Part shown: piece by piece, positions 1-11,918 of the stretch | Numbering within the stretch: position 1 is the stretch's first letter | How the letters are laid out: each line of letters begins with the position of its first letter | NCBI GenBank assembly: GCA_019914945.1 | Contig: CM034101.1 | Location: 3,173,188 to 3,237,187, forward strand | Length of the DNA: 64,000 nt | Origin: Typha latifolia | Taxonomy: Eukaryota; Streptophyta; Magnoliopsida; Poales; Typhaceae | Direction: 5' to 3' | The notes under the pieces: generated by a model | What the model was told of the DNA's origin: nothing | Database searches by the model: none | What the model saw: the letters and a program-made list of their open reading frames with translations, nothing else | Program-made: the position numbers and the translations under genes

Positions 1-1800
1 CTATTTAATCGGATTATAATTAGATTATTATGCTATAAATTGATTGATGAGTCCTAAACAAATTGAACTTAGATAAATGAGCTAAGATAATAAATATGAA
101 TGAGATTGGTTAATAATGGGGTTAGACAGTTCAAAATATTTGTGATATAAACCTAATTATATTAAATCTAAAACTTATTAAAAAATTTCAATTCATGTTG
201 GGTAAAAAGTTATCAATCATAATAGTTGCCTAGTTTTATTAACGTAAAAGTTGAGATTCATATTTAATAGATTTTTTACTTGACTATTGTACGAACATAT
301 CTAGGTGATTTAGACAAGAAAAAAAATTAAAAAATAATGGCACTAAGAATAAAGATGTGATGTTAAATTGAAAAAAAGGCAAATTAGATAAGGCTAAGTA
401 TCAATAATTTAATTAAAAACAAATAAAAAAATCCTTATCTATATTTTATTAGTTAATCCCATTGGTGGTCCCAAAAATTCATGCTTAGAATTAAATATAT
501 ATTTTATTAGTTAGCTGCATGTTGCAGTCGCATAGTTATCTTAACAAAATATAAACACATTATTATTTTTACTTAAAGATTCTCGTACCATACATGCACG
601 ATACTTAGATATCACATGATATTATTTTATTTCGTATATGAAGTAATTAAGTGACACTTATTATTAATTTATACAATGAAGAAACTTCCTCCATCACGAG
701 CATATTATTCACACCGGTATATTATGTTTTGTTTGGTTTAAGGCTAAGCTCCTAACTAAATTAGCTAGTCTCATTTCTTAGTTTTGATTTAAGTACTTTA
801 AATTATTTTAAAAATATAGTGTTTAATTATGAATTAGATTAAAGTATAATTATTTATTTTTGAATGTGATTAATGTGATATGAAAAAGTAAAAATATATT
901 AGTTTTGGAGAGAAATAAATGATATATAATATCCATCCTTCACTCTCTATATTTTATTTTTATCTTAAAAATTTTCTGCCATTAATTTTCTTAATAAAAT
1001 ATTATCGAACCTTAATACCCTTGACTAAAATTCTAAAATATTAGAAAAAAAAATAGAAGAACCAATTTTTATTTATAGAAAAGTAATAGAATATTCTCTC
1101 ATACGGTAGCAATTGTTAAGTTGAAGTAAAATATATAGTAAAATGATAAGTATCTATATAATATATAATAAGGTCTCAGTAATAATAAAGATAAAATATA
1201 ACGTTTTTTTTGATAAATTGGCTAAAATAATTTATGAACTAGTGAAGTCATCAGGCGACTTTGGTCGTACCTCGTGGGAGGCACATGCCATTTCTTTCCC
1301 ATATCCTTTTCAAATAAATAGGTATACCTACCTGTGCTTTTCCCATTTATTCCACCATAGTGGATTTTTATAAATAACAACTAAAATTTGATCATATTGT
1401 AAATGGCAATTATTTTTATAAATTATTTATAACATAATCTAATTATAGATTACACAAAAGAGTTAATCTTCCTTGTATGTATCTAAACTATATGCATGTC
1501 ACAGAACTACTAAACTACAATAATAATTTATTACCTAATAAAATATTACTCCACAAGATTGATATATTTTATTTTATCTATAATTCAAAGATAAGGTGTT
1601 TTATTACGAAAGGAGTTACTGTCTGCGGCTTTTTTTGGAATAAGTATGCAATGTAGGCGGTTATTTGCAAGGAAAGTAATTTTTAATTTTTAACTTGTGC
1701 GGTGGCTTCCTTTCCTACTTTGGTCTTTATTATCGGAATCGGATACATCTGATCCGATCTACATATATGAAAATAAAGGCATTCTTTTTGGAAAAGATTT
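1..1800. other. AT-rich intergenic DNA upstream of the OEP61-like gene
   Basis: No open frame, RNA gene or recognisable transposon is supported here. The DNA is strongly AT-rich with many short A and T runs. A short open stretch near 1143-1373 has no recognisable protein features. The promoter and 5' leader of the downstream gene presumably occupy the last few hundred bases, but I could not place a TATA box or transcription start with confidence. Confidence 0.5.
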
Positions 1801-1910
1801 GATATAATCTTTCGTCTTCTCTTCTTATTTATAGTTTCCGATCAAGAATCGAGGGTTCTGCGGGCGAGGTCGAAGCGTTGTTCGAGTTCTAAGGGTGAAG
1901 GGAAAGTAAA

Positions 1911-4900
1911 ATGAACAACGGAATCATGAGTCCCGAGCTGATCAGGCTCGCCCAGGAGCAGATGAGTAAAATCCCTCCCGAAGAGTTGGCGAAGATCCAG
2001 CAACAGGTTGTTTTTGCTCCTTTTATTTCTAGATTAAACGGTCGTTTGGTGTTTGGATTTGATGGGGGTAGGGGAATGTTGGACTGTTTGTTCTTTTCTT
2101 TTGTGGATAATCTGTGAAATTTGGCTATTTTTTGGATGGACAAATCGAGTTCATGTTTAATGATTACCTATATAATGTATATATGATTGATTTGAGGTAT
2201 CTGTCGGAATTCAAAGATGAAATTTTTGTGATGTTGGAAGGGTTAGATTCTGTAGGAGAGGTTATTATTAGTCTGTAACGATTGCGGGAAAAGGTATCTC
2301 TGTACATCTATGACCAAATAATCCGATAACTATATGAAATATAGAGAAGAATGAATATTAAGGGGAAGGAGCGATTACCATCACAAGAGAAGAAGGTCCA
2401 CACAATTCACCGGCTATAGGGCAACATCAACGATATAGGAAGATCAACTCCACTCTTAGAACAATGAGATTACAAGGTTCTATGGAGATTTTGCTGCCTT
2501 ACATAATGAGCTTACAACCTTTCCAATGAGAAGCCATTATTGCTCCAGCCTCTTATTGTGAGATGAATTTTTTTTCCATTCTAGCAAAATCTGCCTTTGG
2601 ATAGTTCTAAAAACCGAAACTGGACAACCTTTTACTTGCATTAGGACTGAGGAAGAAGAACTAGAAAGCTAAACTCACAGTCCTCTATCTGTAACAAGAA
2701 AGAGTACCAACCAACTAGCACCTTATGGAGGACCTTTTGGATAACTTTTTCAGTCAGTGCAAGCCAATAAAACCTATGCCTGTGGGCCAAAGGAGACCAA
2801 ATTGACGCAACTCATTCTCTCGGTCTATGGAATACGACTGAAACATAAGCGGAGATGTGTATTGAGTCAATGAAGTGATTTAGTGAAAGAAAAAGGATTT
2901 GGCAAGGTCTTCCTCTTTGCAAATATTGATATTACCGAGGTGGCTAAGGTGGCTGAGGCACAATACAACATGATACGATATCTTTATAGTAACAGTAGGC
3001 TCCATCAGTATGGCTTGTTTTCTGTCGTTGAAGATCAAGTGCCATCCTGTTAAAATCTCTATATATGACTCTTAAGGTTTTTCTTGACTTGCACACTTTG
3101 CCTTTTAGATAAAATGTGTATGTCGACATCTTTTCTGAACCCTGGTTATTTGTCAAAATAAGTTGGTTTGCAGAGATTCTTCTACTTTTCTTTTGACAGT
3201 TTGCTGCAGTTTATAAGATGGTGGTACAGAATATTAGTAATTGGTTTTTTGATAAATCGTATACAAATAGAATGAGAGTAAATATTTCTTAGACTATTGG
3301 GAGTTGTGGCTTAAGATCACCATAACAAACATACACATCTATTCTAATTTCTATAATATATTGCTGCTCTTGAGAGTTGTGCAAACTCAGTTCAATGACT
3401 GTGCAGTTTGATATTGCCCTTCTTCTAGGTGGAAGATGATTTTTTTTAGAGATCTGCTATATATCATCGGCCATGATTTGCTTACATGGCAAACAATTAG
3501 GAGATCATTTCTTATTTCTTCTTATCATAAGCCTGTTATTTATTTTTTTCTACTTCAATTCAGTTTGAATTGAAAATCTCTCAATCTGCAGTTCAATGTT
3601 ATCATCCTCCCTTATATGCATATATTGGATCTGCGCTTGGTCTAATTTGGACAGCTTTGCAGATGATGTCCAACCCTGAGCTGATAAGGTTAGCAACAGA
3701 AAGTATGAAGAATTTGAGGACAGAGGATGTGAAACGTGCTGCTGAACAGTTTAAACACACTAGGGCTGAGGATATGGTTGAGATTAGTGAGAAAATAGCT
3801 AAGGCAACACCTGAGGAGATTGCAGCCATGAAGGCTCATGCAGATGCTCAAATGTCATATGAACTAAATGGGGCAAAGATTCTAAAGCAACAGGTCCTCT
3901 CTCTCCCCCCCGCCTTGGTCTCTTATTATTTCTTTTAAGTTCACAGTGAAGAATTTTCTGATAAAAAGCATGACTATTCATTACGTAAAATTTGTCCGGG
4001 TTTTATGATACTGTATTCATCTATTTCTATGAGTGCTCTTGTCATAAGAGATGAAATTATGACAAAAAACTAATGGATAATGCATTGACAAGAATAGAAG
4101 GCACTGTTATAGAAGGAATCTGAGGATAGAATGGAAGAAGAAATAAACAAGGATCTCTATGAACTTTGCTTGGACTATTGTAGTACAACTCAGTAGTCTA
4201 AAATTGAGTACTTGAAGTTTTTTTGTTCTTTAGAGCCCTTCATCCTGTTAGTTTCAATTATGTAAGTTTAAACTTTAATAAGTCTTACATTGCTTCTCCA
4301 CGGACCACGGTTGACTAAATAATTTCAAGGGTGTCAAATAGATTGGTACCCTTTCTTTAACCAAATTGTAGTTACTTGACTTACTTCTATTACATTTCAT
4401 CTAATTTCCAGTTTCCTTTCAGTTTGAGGTGTTACTATATATCTTTTGTGTCTCAGGGGAATGAGCTTCACAGCCGTGGAGAATACGTTGATGCTGTAAA
4501 AAAGTACATGCGTGTATGTTCTATGTTTCTGTTATCTATTTAATCTGAATTTTAGGTCATTGCAGTACTTCTGAATCCAATATTCATTCCTTATACTACT
4601 TTTGAATCCAATACCAGCTTGAGAAAATGGTTTGCTTTCTCTTCCCTTAACCAGGCAAAAAACAACTTAAAAAGCATGCCAATGTCGGATGGAGTAAATA
4701 CCCTCCAATTGCAGTGCTCTCTTAACCTTATGTCATGTTACCTGAAAACAAGGGAGTTTGAGGAATGCATCAGGGAGGGTTCAGAGGTATGATTGAAGTC
4801 CAAATTTTTTTATCTTTATAGTTTCCAAAATGAGTCTCTTTATAGATTCAAATTTTAACTCATAATCTTGAGTCCTCGGCAAACATCCTATCATGTCTGT

Positions 4901-7900
4901 CCATCAGTTTTGTTTATTCATATCATCCAAAGGTGAATATCTGGCAGGCTTTGAATGTATTAGTCCTTTTCAACCATATTGCTAATACTGACTTAATCAA
5001 TTATATTAATACCCTTTACCCTCTCAATAAATACTCTTTTCTTTGTTTATGTTCCTCTAAACTCAATGACTGTTTGCATGGGATAATCATCTTTTCTCTA
5101 TATGTTCTTCTGTTTGTTTACAGTATCTATGTTTCAAGTATAAGCAGGGAAATAAAACAGTTGCCAGAATAGCACTGCCATAGATAGCAAGTATATCTCC
5201 TCAGTTTGAGTGGTTCAATATTGATCTTTTTTCTATCTGTTTCCTATGTTATGGACTTCTGAAGTCTGCCTGAATATCTTGGTCCTTAGTGAATAAAAAT
5301 TGAGACAAAACAATCTGTTAGGTAGTGATGTTATCCTTGCATTCTTGGTGGTTCCCTGTATTGGTCTTACATTCTCAATCAGGACTTGTAGTGCTTAATG
5401 GCTTAATCTATTGAACTCTGCAGTAGTGCGTATTTATGTCTTCTGTAGTTGTTTTGTACATCTACATTTTGTTTACAATTGATTATCTGATCCTCGTGGA
5501 TTCATCTATTTATTCTATATTATCTAGTTTAGCTTCCCTATATTGTGGAGCATTACGTAGACCACTAAGGTGTATCAGTCACAAATAAGTAGGGGCTAAA
5601 TCATTTTCTGAGATTTTTGAACAACAAATAATTATTAGCTCCATTGTATCACTGTGCAACAACCCCTGCCTGTTCATATCCAAAGTGTACTGTTGTCCTT
5701 TAGCAAAATTCTATTTTGCTATTTCAAAAGGAGATTTTTGAGTTGTACGTGTACTAGGGAAGATTGGAATTTATTCTAAATTCTTAGATTTGTAATATTC
5801 CGCATCCTCTCTCTCAAACACATATGCACTACTTTCTTGTCATCCTGTTGTAATAAGTACCAAGCATGTTACTCAATTACAGGTCTTGGATTATGACTCT
5901 AGGAATGTCAAAGCTCTTTATCGCAGAGGTCAAGCATATAAGGAGCTAGGAAAGTTAGAAGTAAGTAATTTTCCATCTACTGTTGAGTTCTTCATTTCAG
6001 TCATCTATGAAGTCTTCCCTGTTGAGCCACTTACATTTATGACAGACAACTTTAAGAAGATAGTCTTGCCCTAATGCTGTTTTAATACTGAATGACAATC
6101 AGGCTGCTGTCTCTGACTTGAACAATGCTCATGCAATTTCCCCTGATGATGAAACTATTGCAGATGTTCTTAGGTATGAAGTTTTTTCATGGAAAGTTTG
6201 ATTATTTTTACATAAAAATGGAAGATTCAATATTTCATGATATATTGCTGTGGCTGATGGAGATTTCTGACTGATGCAGAGATACCAAAGAGAAACTGAT
6301 GAAGGAAGGTAAAGATGCAAACATGTCACGGGGTAATGCAATTTTTCTTTCGTTCTTAAAGTATTTTATTAAGGTTTGCTATTTCTGAAGTGCCGTGTTC
6401 TTTCTAGGGATGTTAATATCTATATCTATATCTTGCTGATTCTTGTGATCCATTTCTAAGGTGTGGTTATTGAAGAAATATTGGATGAAGAAATAATGTC
6501 ACCAGGCAGTCAGGGAACCCCGTCTGTTGTTTATTCTGTTACCCAATCATTTGAAGCTGCAGAGTCCTCTGGTAGTGAAAGGGAGTCTCTTCCAGACCCT
6601 TTAGTTGGAGATGATCTCACTTCCACCAGGTATATTTAAGCTCATTCAGTTTATGATTTCATTCATCCTGCAAGAAAATCCGGTTGCAACAGTCACATAT
6701 TTTCTTTCGTAGGTGTCCAATTTATCTGCATCAGTCATCTACCAAGTCTTCTTTATCAATGAAGTTTCCCTGTATAATTGACATGCACAAACCTCATTAG
6801 TTAGGCTGACCTGAGTTATTTGGTAGAAGCTATGTGACTTTTTTAGTATGTTTGAGTCTATGTAGATGCAAACCCCTTAGGGGCCAATCTAAGTCACTAT
6901 GATTAACTTAGCCCTTTTCAATTAGTTCTTTCCTGAAAGTGTTCTGGATTGGCTCTTTCTAAAGTAGCTCCTGCACCTCATCATGTTTTTTCTAAACACC
7001 ATGTTGGTACGTCCCTATACAATAAATACAAAATTAATAGAAGGTCAGGGTGGCCAATCCATCACACATAAAGGACCTTTTGACTCTAGATGACGAGCTT
7101 CTGTAAAATTATCTTCTTTATGTGACATATATTTGTCTTACGTGTTTTTCTTTTTCCCATACCAAAATTGTGTAACAGAAGGCACACATGTTTTTTCTGA
7201 TACTTTTTGTTTTGACATATGTACTTATTTGTGCCAGATTATTCCAAAATTATGTTTCCAATGCCAATCCAGATAACCTGGCAGGGCTGGACATGCACGG
7301 AATGTCACCTGATCTGGTTAAAACAGCCACAAGTATGATTAGCTCGATGAAGCCAGAAGAGCTTCAGAAAATGTTCCAAGCTGCTTCTTCCTTGAATGGA
7401 AAAGGCCCATCTAGCACAAAGTTGGGATCAAATATTCCAGAAATGACACCTGAAATGGTTAAGATGGCATCTGATACTATAGGTCAGATGTCTCCCGATG
7501 AGCTTCAGAAGATGCTTAAAGTTGCTTCTTCATTGGGTGGAAGTAGCATGCCTTCTGCAACAGCTAGAACGAATGGCGTTTCCGAAAGTGGAGGTGCCTC
7601 TCAATCATCAGTTGCTGCTCGGAGCCCTTCCACCGTGCACCCTGATGTATCAGACAGAAATTCTGATGAAATGTTTTTCAATCAAAGAATGAGTCAATCA
7701 TCATCAAGTATTCCAAATTCAACAGCTGATCTGGAAACCATGAGAAATTCTATGAAAGATCCAGCAATGCAGCAGGTTTAGCGATTTGCATTATAGAAAA
7801 TTTTAGAGTTCCTTCTTTTCTTTTTAATTTCCTAAACAGTGTTGTAGAGAGGCTGTTATTATGCGATAAAAATTATTTATCTAATGTGGTAGATATCAAA

Positions 7901-8730
7901 TTGACAGATGTTCACATCTATGATGAAGAATATGAGCCCGGAAATGATGGCAGACATGAGTGAAAAGTTTGGAATGAAGATCTCAAGAGATCAGGCTGCC
8001 CAGGTTCAACAAGCCATGTCGTCGATATCACCAGAAGATTTGGATACAATGGTAAGAAAAGATTATCGAACATTCTCTGTTCTTTTTTCCTTTTAAATCT
8101 CAAAATGCAGTTTCTTTGTCTCAATTAGTGCAAAATGAGTGGTGTAGATAAAGATAACATTTTTGATTCTTTATCATGATCTGATACGACAGCCACAAGC
8201 TACCTAAAGCTAAAATAATTATGGTTTTGAGTCTTCTGATCATTATTAGACATTTAGACGACAAGGTGTCCAAAGCTAAAAACTATATGGTTTGGAATTT
8301 CCTGCCTATGGAGTTTTCTTGATTTATATGGTAAACTATCATCAAAATATGTGCTGCCATCCTTCAAGCGTACTAACTAAAGCTGTTAGCGCTGGTGAGC
8401 TTCTGGATACTTCAAATATGTTATCTTGTGCTCACGAGTTTGCACATACAGGATCAGCTCCAATTTCACTAGGATTTACCGCCATTACTATCTGAGCCAT
8501 GATTTACATATCCGAAATATTCCTGCCAAGAATCCTGCACCTGTATTATTGATATCTAAAGTTCAGCATTTGCGATTTTTCAGATGCGATGGGCGGAAAG
8601 GGCACAACGAGGGGTTAACACTGTGAAGAAGACAAAGAACTGGATCTTGGGCAGGCCTGGATTGATCCTTGCAATTGTCATGCTGATTCTGGCCTTCATC
8701 TTTCACCAGCTAGGTCTCATCGGTGGATAG
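1911..8730 (+). CDS. OEP61: OEP61/TPR7-like tail-anchored TPR co-chaperone receptor (11 exons)
   Basis: Exons read as 1911-2006, 3663-3893, 4457-4513, 4655-4786, 5883-5960, 6103-6173, 6280-6332, 6461-6629, 7238-7775, 7908-8051 and 8584-8730. All junctions are GT-AG and the joined frame is open for 571 residues, close to the roughly 550 of Arabidopsis OEP61. An N-terminal Met-rich region with [13 protein letters not shown] repeats (about residues 1-90) leads into a three-TPR domain (about 106-225, starting GNELHSRG). Met/Ser-rich repeats follow (about 300-520), and one hydrophobic segment lies at 550-568 just before the stop, giving a tail anchor. Known members bind Hsp70/Hsp90 C-termini and sit in the chloroplast outer envelope or ER membrane, helping to receive preproteins. 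Identity is firm from the TPR and C-terminal parts; localisation is inferred. The region around residues 225-296 is the least conserved part. Confidence 0.93.
2280..2960. other. possible decayed transposon stretch in OEP61 intron 1
   Basis: Intron 1 is 1656 bases long, far longer than most other introns of this gene. The stretch from about 2330 to 2900 has a more balanced base composition than the T-rich intron ends, which suggests inserted DNA. I see no open reading frame, long terminal repeat or inverted terminal repeat that would name a family. This is an impression from composition only. Confidence 0.2.
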
Positions 8731-9540
8731 ATAGACTACCTGGCAAGATCACTCCAACAAAAAGTTCCCCGGTAACAACTGCAGTTACGGTAGCTGGTGC
8801 AAGGAGGAAGCTTATTAGTCTCATTGGTTTAATTCATCTAATCAAACTAAAAAAAATTCTGTAATTAGAGATAGCGTGTGCTTTAAGTTGTTCTAAGTAT
8901 CATCTCGACTCTGACACTTTATACAAAGATGCTACCCTATTAGGGTATTTTTGTTTCGACAGCAGAACTAGAACTGTAGAAAGGATACATGACTGCCTTT
9001 CTCTTATATTGATCACCAAATATTCATGAGATAAACATTAACTCGTTCCTATATAAACTCTTACTAAACAGTGATTACTTTCTTGTTACGGAGGGAGGGA
9101 GATGGTCAAGAGGTTTATTTGCTTGCTTCAGCATGCATATATACTTATATCAAACGCCATGCTCCGGTCACTCAGCTCATTTATTCTTTTGTTCCAGTTT
9201 TGCTGTAAATGTGTAAAGAACCGTTTTAACTATTGCTTATTTTTATACTAATTATTTTATTTATTTTCTGTGATATATTATTTAGAAAACTTTTAAAATA
9301 TTATTTATATTTTTTTCCGTTAAAAATAGTACGTGTTTCAGCTGATTCATTTTTAGTCCTATAAAGACCATTTTACTTTTATATTCGAAGGGACAAAAAG
9401 TTGATGGTAAAATAATATGATTTATATTAATATCATTACGGGTGGGAGGCTGGAGATTAATTTATATTAAAAAAAGGGATAATATATAAAAATAAAAAAT
9501 AGTTCAAGTGGGTATTTGTGTGACATGTTGTATTGATCCC
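8731..9540. other. OEP61 3' UTR and AT-rich spacer
   Basis: The stretch after the OEP61 stop should carry its 3' UTR, though no canonical AATAAA could be assigned with confidence. It grades into AT-rich spacer with no supported gene. Confidence 0.4.
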
Positions 9541-9553
9541 GAGAGTTTTGGTA

Positions 9554-9836
9554 CACGTGGCTTCATAATACTCTCCCACGTGAGCCTCTAATCCGACTCC
9601 CTTGGGTTCCGATCCAAAATTCCAGTACGCTGTACGCGGCCTCCAGGAAACCAACCTTATCCACTCCATTTTACCGTACCACCCCGCCGCAAAACTCCCG
9701 CCACTCCTCACGTCCTGCGCATACCACATCAAAGTACACGTGCCGCAATCCCAATCTGCCACGCAAAGAACTCCTTATTCTCGCCGCCGTACGCAACCGG
9801 GAAACTCGCAGCTCGTTCCTCTACCCCTCACACGTG
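9554..9836. promoter_or_regulatory. cluster of four CACGTG G-boxes
   Basis: Perfect palindromic CACGTG hexamers occur at 9554-9559, 9577-9582, 9737-9742 and 9831-9836, within 283 bases of unusually GC-rich DNA for this spacer. CACGTG is the core bound by plant bZIP (ABF/GBF) and bHLH (PIF/MYC) factors, and multiple copies are typical of ABA-, stress- or light-responsive promoters. A TATA-like element follows at 9895, so the cluster looks like a proximal promoter pointing rightwards. Function is inferred from motif density and spacing. Confidence 0.55.
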
Positions 9837-9894
9837 CAGGCGCTGAGGAGGATAAGGGCGAGTGATTGGAGGACCGATAAACAATCCTCCCCTT

Positions 9895-9906
9895 CTATAT
9901 AAATAG
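9895..9906 (+). promoter_or_regulatory. TATA box downstream of the G-box cluster
   Basis: The sequence CTATATAAATAG fits the plant TATA consensus. It lies about 60 bases after the last G-box, and a transcript would be expected to start near 9930. Confidence 0.5.
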
Positions 9907-9968
9907 ATGGATGCTCTCAATCCATCTAACAGATCGGAATAAACTTTGTTATCTCTTTATTCGTGCTT

Positions 9969-10000
9969 ATCTCTATCTCTATCTCTATCTCTATCTCTAT
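9969..10000 (+). repeat. (ATCTCT)n microsatellite in the putative leader
   Basis: About five tandem copies of a pyrimidine-rich hexamer lie between the putative transcription start and the first short ORF. Pyrimidine repeats of this kind are common in plant 5' leaders, which supports the idea that this DNA is transcribed. Confidence 0.7.
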
Positions 10001-10027
10001 TGGATCGGATGGGTCTTCGGATAGTGT

Positions 10028-10168
10028 ATGGGTTGGTGTTCCTCTCGGTCTCCTGCACCTGCTTCAAGCTCCTTCATCTATTCCTCACGCCAGTCTTCCG
10101 CTTCATCTGATAATATGGAATCGAAGGAGCGTGTTTTCCGTGTGGGTCGATCCGTGCCTATTGATTGA
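10028..10168 (+). CDS. short ORF of unknown function behind the G-box promoter
   Basis: This frame encodes 46 residues, beginning MGWCSSRSPAP, with a Ser-rich first half and a charged tail ending RVGRSVPID. It overlaps another short frame at 10009-10110 (33 residues, hydrophobic, beginning MGLRIVYGLVF) and a third frame that stays open from 9963 to 10241. I recognise none of them. The promoter-like DNA upstream argues that a transcript exists, but which frame, if any, is translated cannot be decided from sequence. It could also be a non-coding RNA or the relic of a lost gene. Confidence 0.2.
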   Translation: MGWCSSRSPAPASSSFIYSSRQSSASSDNMESKERVFRVGRSVPID

Positions 10169-10321
10169 AGATATCAACTTTAATCCAACTCAAAAGAGCG
10201 GCATCGAATCCCATGCCAAATTAATGAAAGGTGGAATTTGAGATAAAAGTTGGTGTATTTTGTACGTCATCTTGTGATTCTAATGTGTGACACTGTAGGT
10301 TAGCCTTTTTTATTTTGGTGT

Positions 10322-10333
10322 GGGGGGGGGGGG
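10322..10333 (+). repeat. 12-G homopolymer
   Basis: An uninterrupted run of twelve G residues lies about 70 bases upstream of the tRNA gene. The length is prone to sequencing or assembly error. Confidence 0.7.
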
Positions 10334-10405
10334 TCATTGTATATTGATTAATTTGACAGTTAGTTTATGAAATAGGTAAATTTTAATTAACAGGCTGCTA
10401 TCAAG

Positions 10406-10477
10406 GGGTCCATAGCTCAGTGGTAGAGCAATTGACTGCAGATCAATAGGTCACCGGTTCGAACCCGGTTGGGCCCT
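10406..10477 (+). tRNA. tRNA-Cys (anticodon GCA)
   Basis: The 72 bases fold into a full cloverleaf. The acceptor GGGTCCA pairs with TGGGCCC, leaving discriminator T at 10477. The D arm holds AGCTCAGTGGTAGAGC, the anticodon loop is CTGCAGA with GCA at 10438-10440, and the T arm carries GGTTCGAACCC. A and B box promoters are therefore intact. There is no intron and CCA is not encoded, as expected for a nuclear gene. Confidence 0.97.
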
Positions 10478-10480
10478 TTA

Positions 10481-10484
10481 TTTT
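10481..10484 (+). terminator. Pol III terminator for tRNA-Cys
   Basis: A TTTT run begins four bases after the mature 3' end, the usual RNA polymerase III stop signal. Confidence 0.7.
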
Positions 10485-11110
10485 AGTTGTTATATATAGT
10501 TTTTGAACATAATTTTGGTGAACTCTTTTTTTATTTAGTTATTATATAGTTTTTTAACATAATTTTTTACAAATGCCAACTTGCGTTATGATTATATTAC
10601 AGATAGCTCCTTATGCTATAGGTAGTTTGCACATCAGCCCCTATGTCTGCATTTATTAACTTCCACTAACTGCAGGGATATTTGCATTTAAATATTAGGG
10701 TTTTATAGTCACTGAGAACATTCTATACCGTTTAGCAACTTAAATCCAACAATGCATTCACCAACCAAATTAATTGGACACAGATACAACTCTAACAAAC
10801 CCAATTAAGTCTTTAAATAAGTAAAAAGCTCATTAATTTAACTACCTTCAATATACCTACTACGTAACTCGGTTACCAAAACTTAGTCGTACTAGAAATT
10901 TATACTGTTCTAGAACTTGGAATTTGGTCAAACAAAGGAACCCGTGTGAATCCGAGAGCCTTATTGCCTTTCCTTAATTCCTCGCATTAAAAGAGTCAAC
11001 AAGATTCCAATTTCTAATAGAAGTCAAACAGCACCCCCAATATCGATACAGGCCGTCCTGTTTCATTGGCATAGAGACGGCTCTGTCCAATCTGAAAGTA
11101 ACAAGTAGAG
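10485..11110. other. spacer between tRNA-Cys and the small membrane protein gene
   Basis: This is AT-rich spacer with no supported gene. The last part must contain the promoter of the gene at 11381. Confidence 0.4.
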
Positions 11111-11250
11111 AGAGTGCAGAAATTTCCTGCAACAAAGGCTGTAGTGGATCCCGGAGTTTTTCATTTTAGGTCCATAAAGAAGTCAAAAAATATAATTGAA
11201 ACGTATCTTTCTCTTCGTGTCCTAAAACAGCACCCTTTCTTTGCATTTCC

Positions 11251-11254
<4 letters not shown>

Positions 11255-11287
<33 letters not shown>
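11255..11287 (+). repeat. (CT)n tract in the 5' leader
   Basis: About 16 CT units lie about 95 bases upstream of the ATG at 11381. Long CT tracts recur in leaders across this window and can bind GAGA-type BBR/BPC factors; that role is inference. Confidence 0.8.
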
Positions 11288-11288
<1 letters not shown>

Positions 11289-11380
11289 AATTGTTCTCGA
11301 TCCAATTCAGACAACTCCGAGCTCCTTCTTCTTCCTCCGTCTTAAGGAGAAATTGAAGCCAAAAAGGATTCGAGAGAGAG

Positions 11381-11918
11381 ATGGAGAGCTCTGGTTGCAT
11401 GGGATTAATGGCGGTTGTGGCTGTTTCCAGTAGCGTTGCTCTCGTAGCGCTCCAAGTCCACAGGCGTCTGGCTTCAGATTTCATGAAGAAGTTTGAATCA
11501 GAACTCGGTATGCATCTCTCTCTCTCTCTTCGTCTTCGTCTTCCTCGTGCTCTTGTAATTAGATTCAAGTTCCTCTCTGTTTCCATGATAGCCCAATTGG
11601 AGAATTAGGTTCTCTCTCTCTCTCTCTCTCTGAATTAGTTGTTAGGTGGTTAGTTGGTCAGCAGAGCTCGAGCCCAATTAAAAAGAGTAGACTTTTCTTG
11701 TGGATCTCTCTAATTACTTCTTCTACCTAACTCGACTTGTTGTTAATTAGTTAGTTAATCAAACCCATCCTTAATTTATGTGACTTTATGTTGCTAAATT
11801 AACAGTAGGTGGGCCCAGAATCCGGCCGAAGAAGAAGGTGAGGTTCGCCGCCGACGTGGCCGAGCCGTCGTCGAACAACGAGGAATACCGGCGCCGGCGG
11901 CTGAGGGCGTCTGCTTGA
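11381..11918 (+). CDS. small single-pass membrane protein, uncharacterised plant family (2 exons)
   Basis: Exon 1 is 11381-11507 and exon 2 is 11806-11918, giving 79 residues. A hydrophobic segment occupies about residues 7-26 and is followed by HRRLASDFMKKFESEL. Exon 2 encodes a very basic stretch with PKKKVRFAADVAEPSS, then EEYRRRRLRA before the stop. I recall similar short plant proteins with an N-terminal membrane segment and a KKKVRFA motif, but no assigned function. The start is the first ATG after the CT-rich leader. The acceptor is a tandem CAGTAG, so splicing at 11809 instead of 11806 would drop one Val without changing frame. The GC-rich second exon contrasts with the AT-rich intron. 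A role as a membrane anchor or adaptor is only a guess. Confidence 0.75.

Noticed and set aside
3570..3938. Separate 122-residue ORF around OEP61 exon 2
   Set aside because: Only 3663-3893 matches the family; the flanks are intron read-through.
11161..11586. 141-residue minus-strand ORF
   Set aside because: Much of it is translated CT repeat and antisense of the small membrane protein exon.
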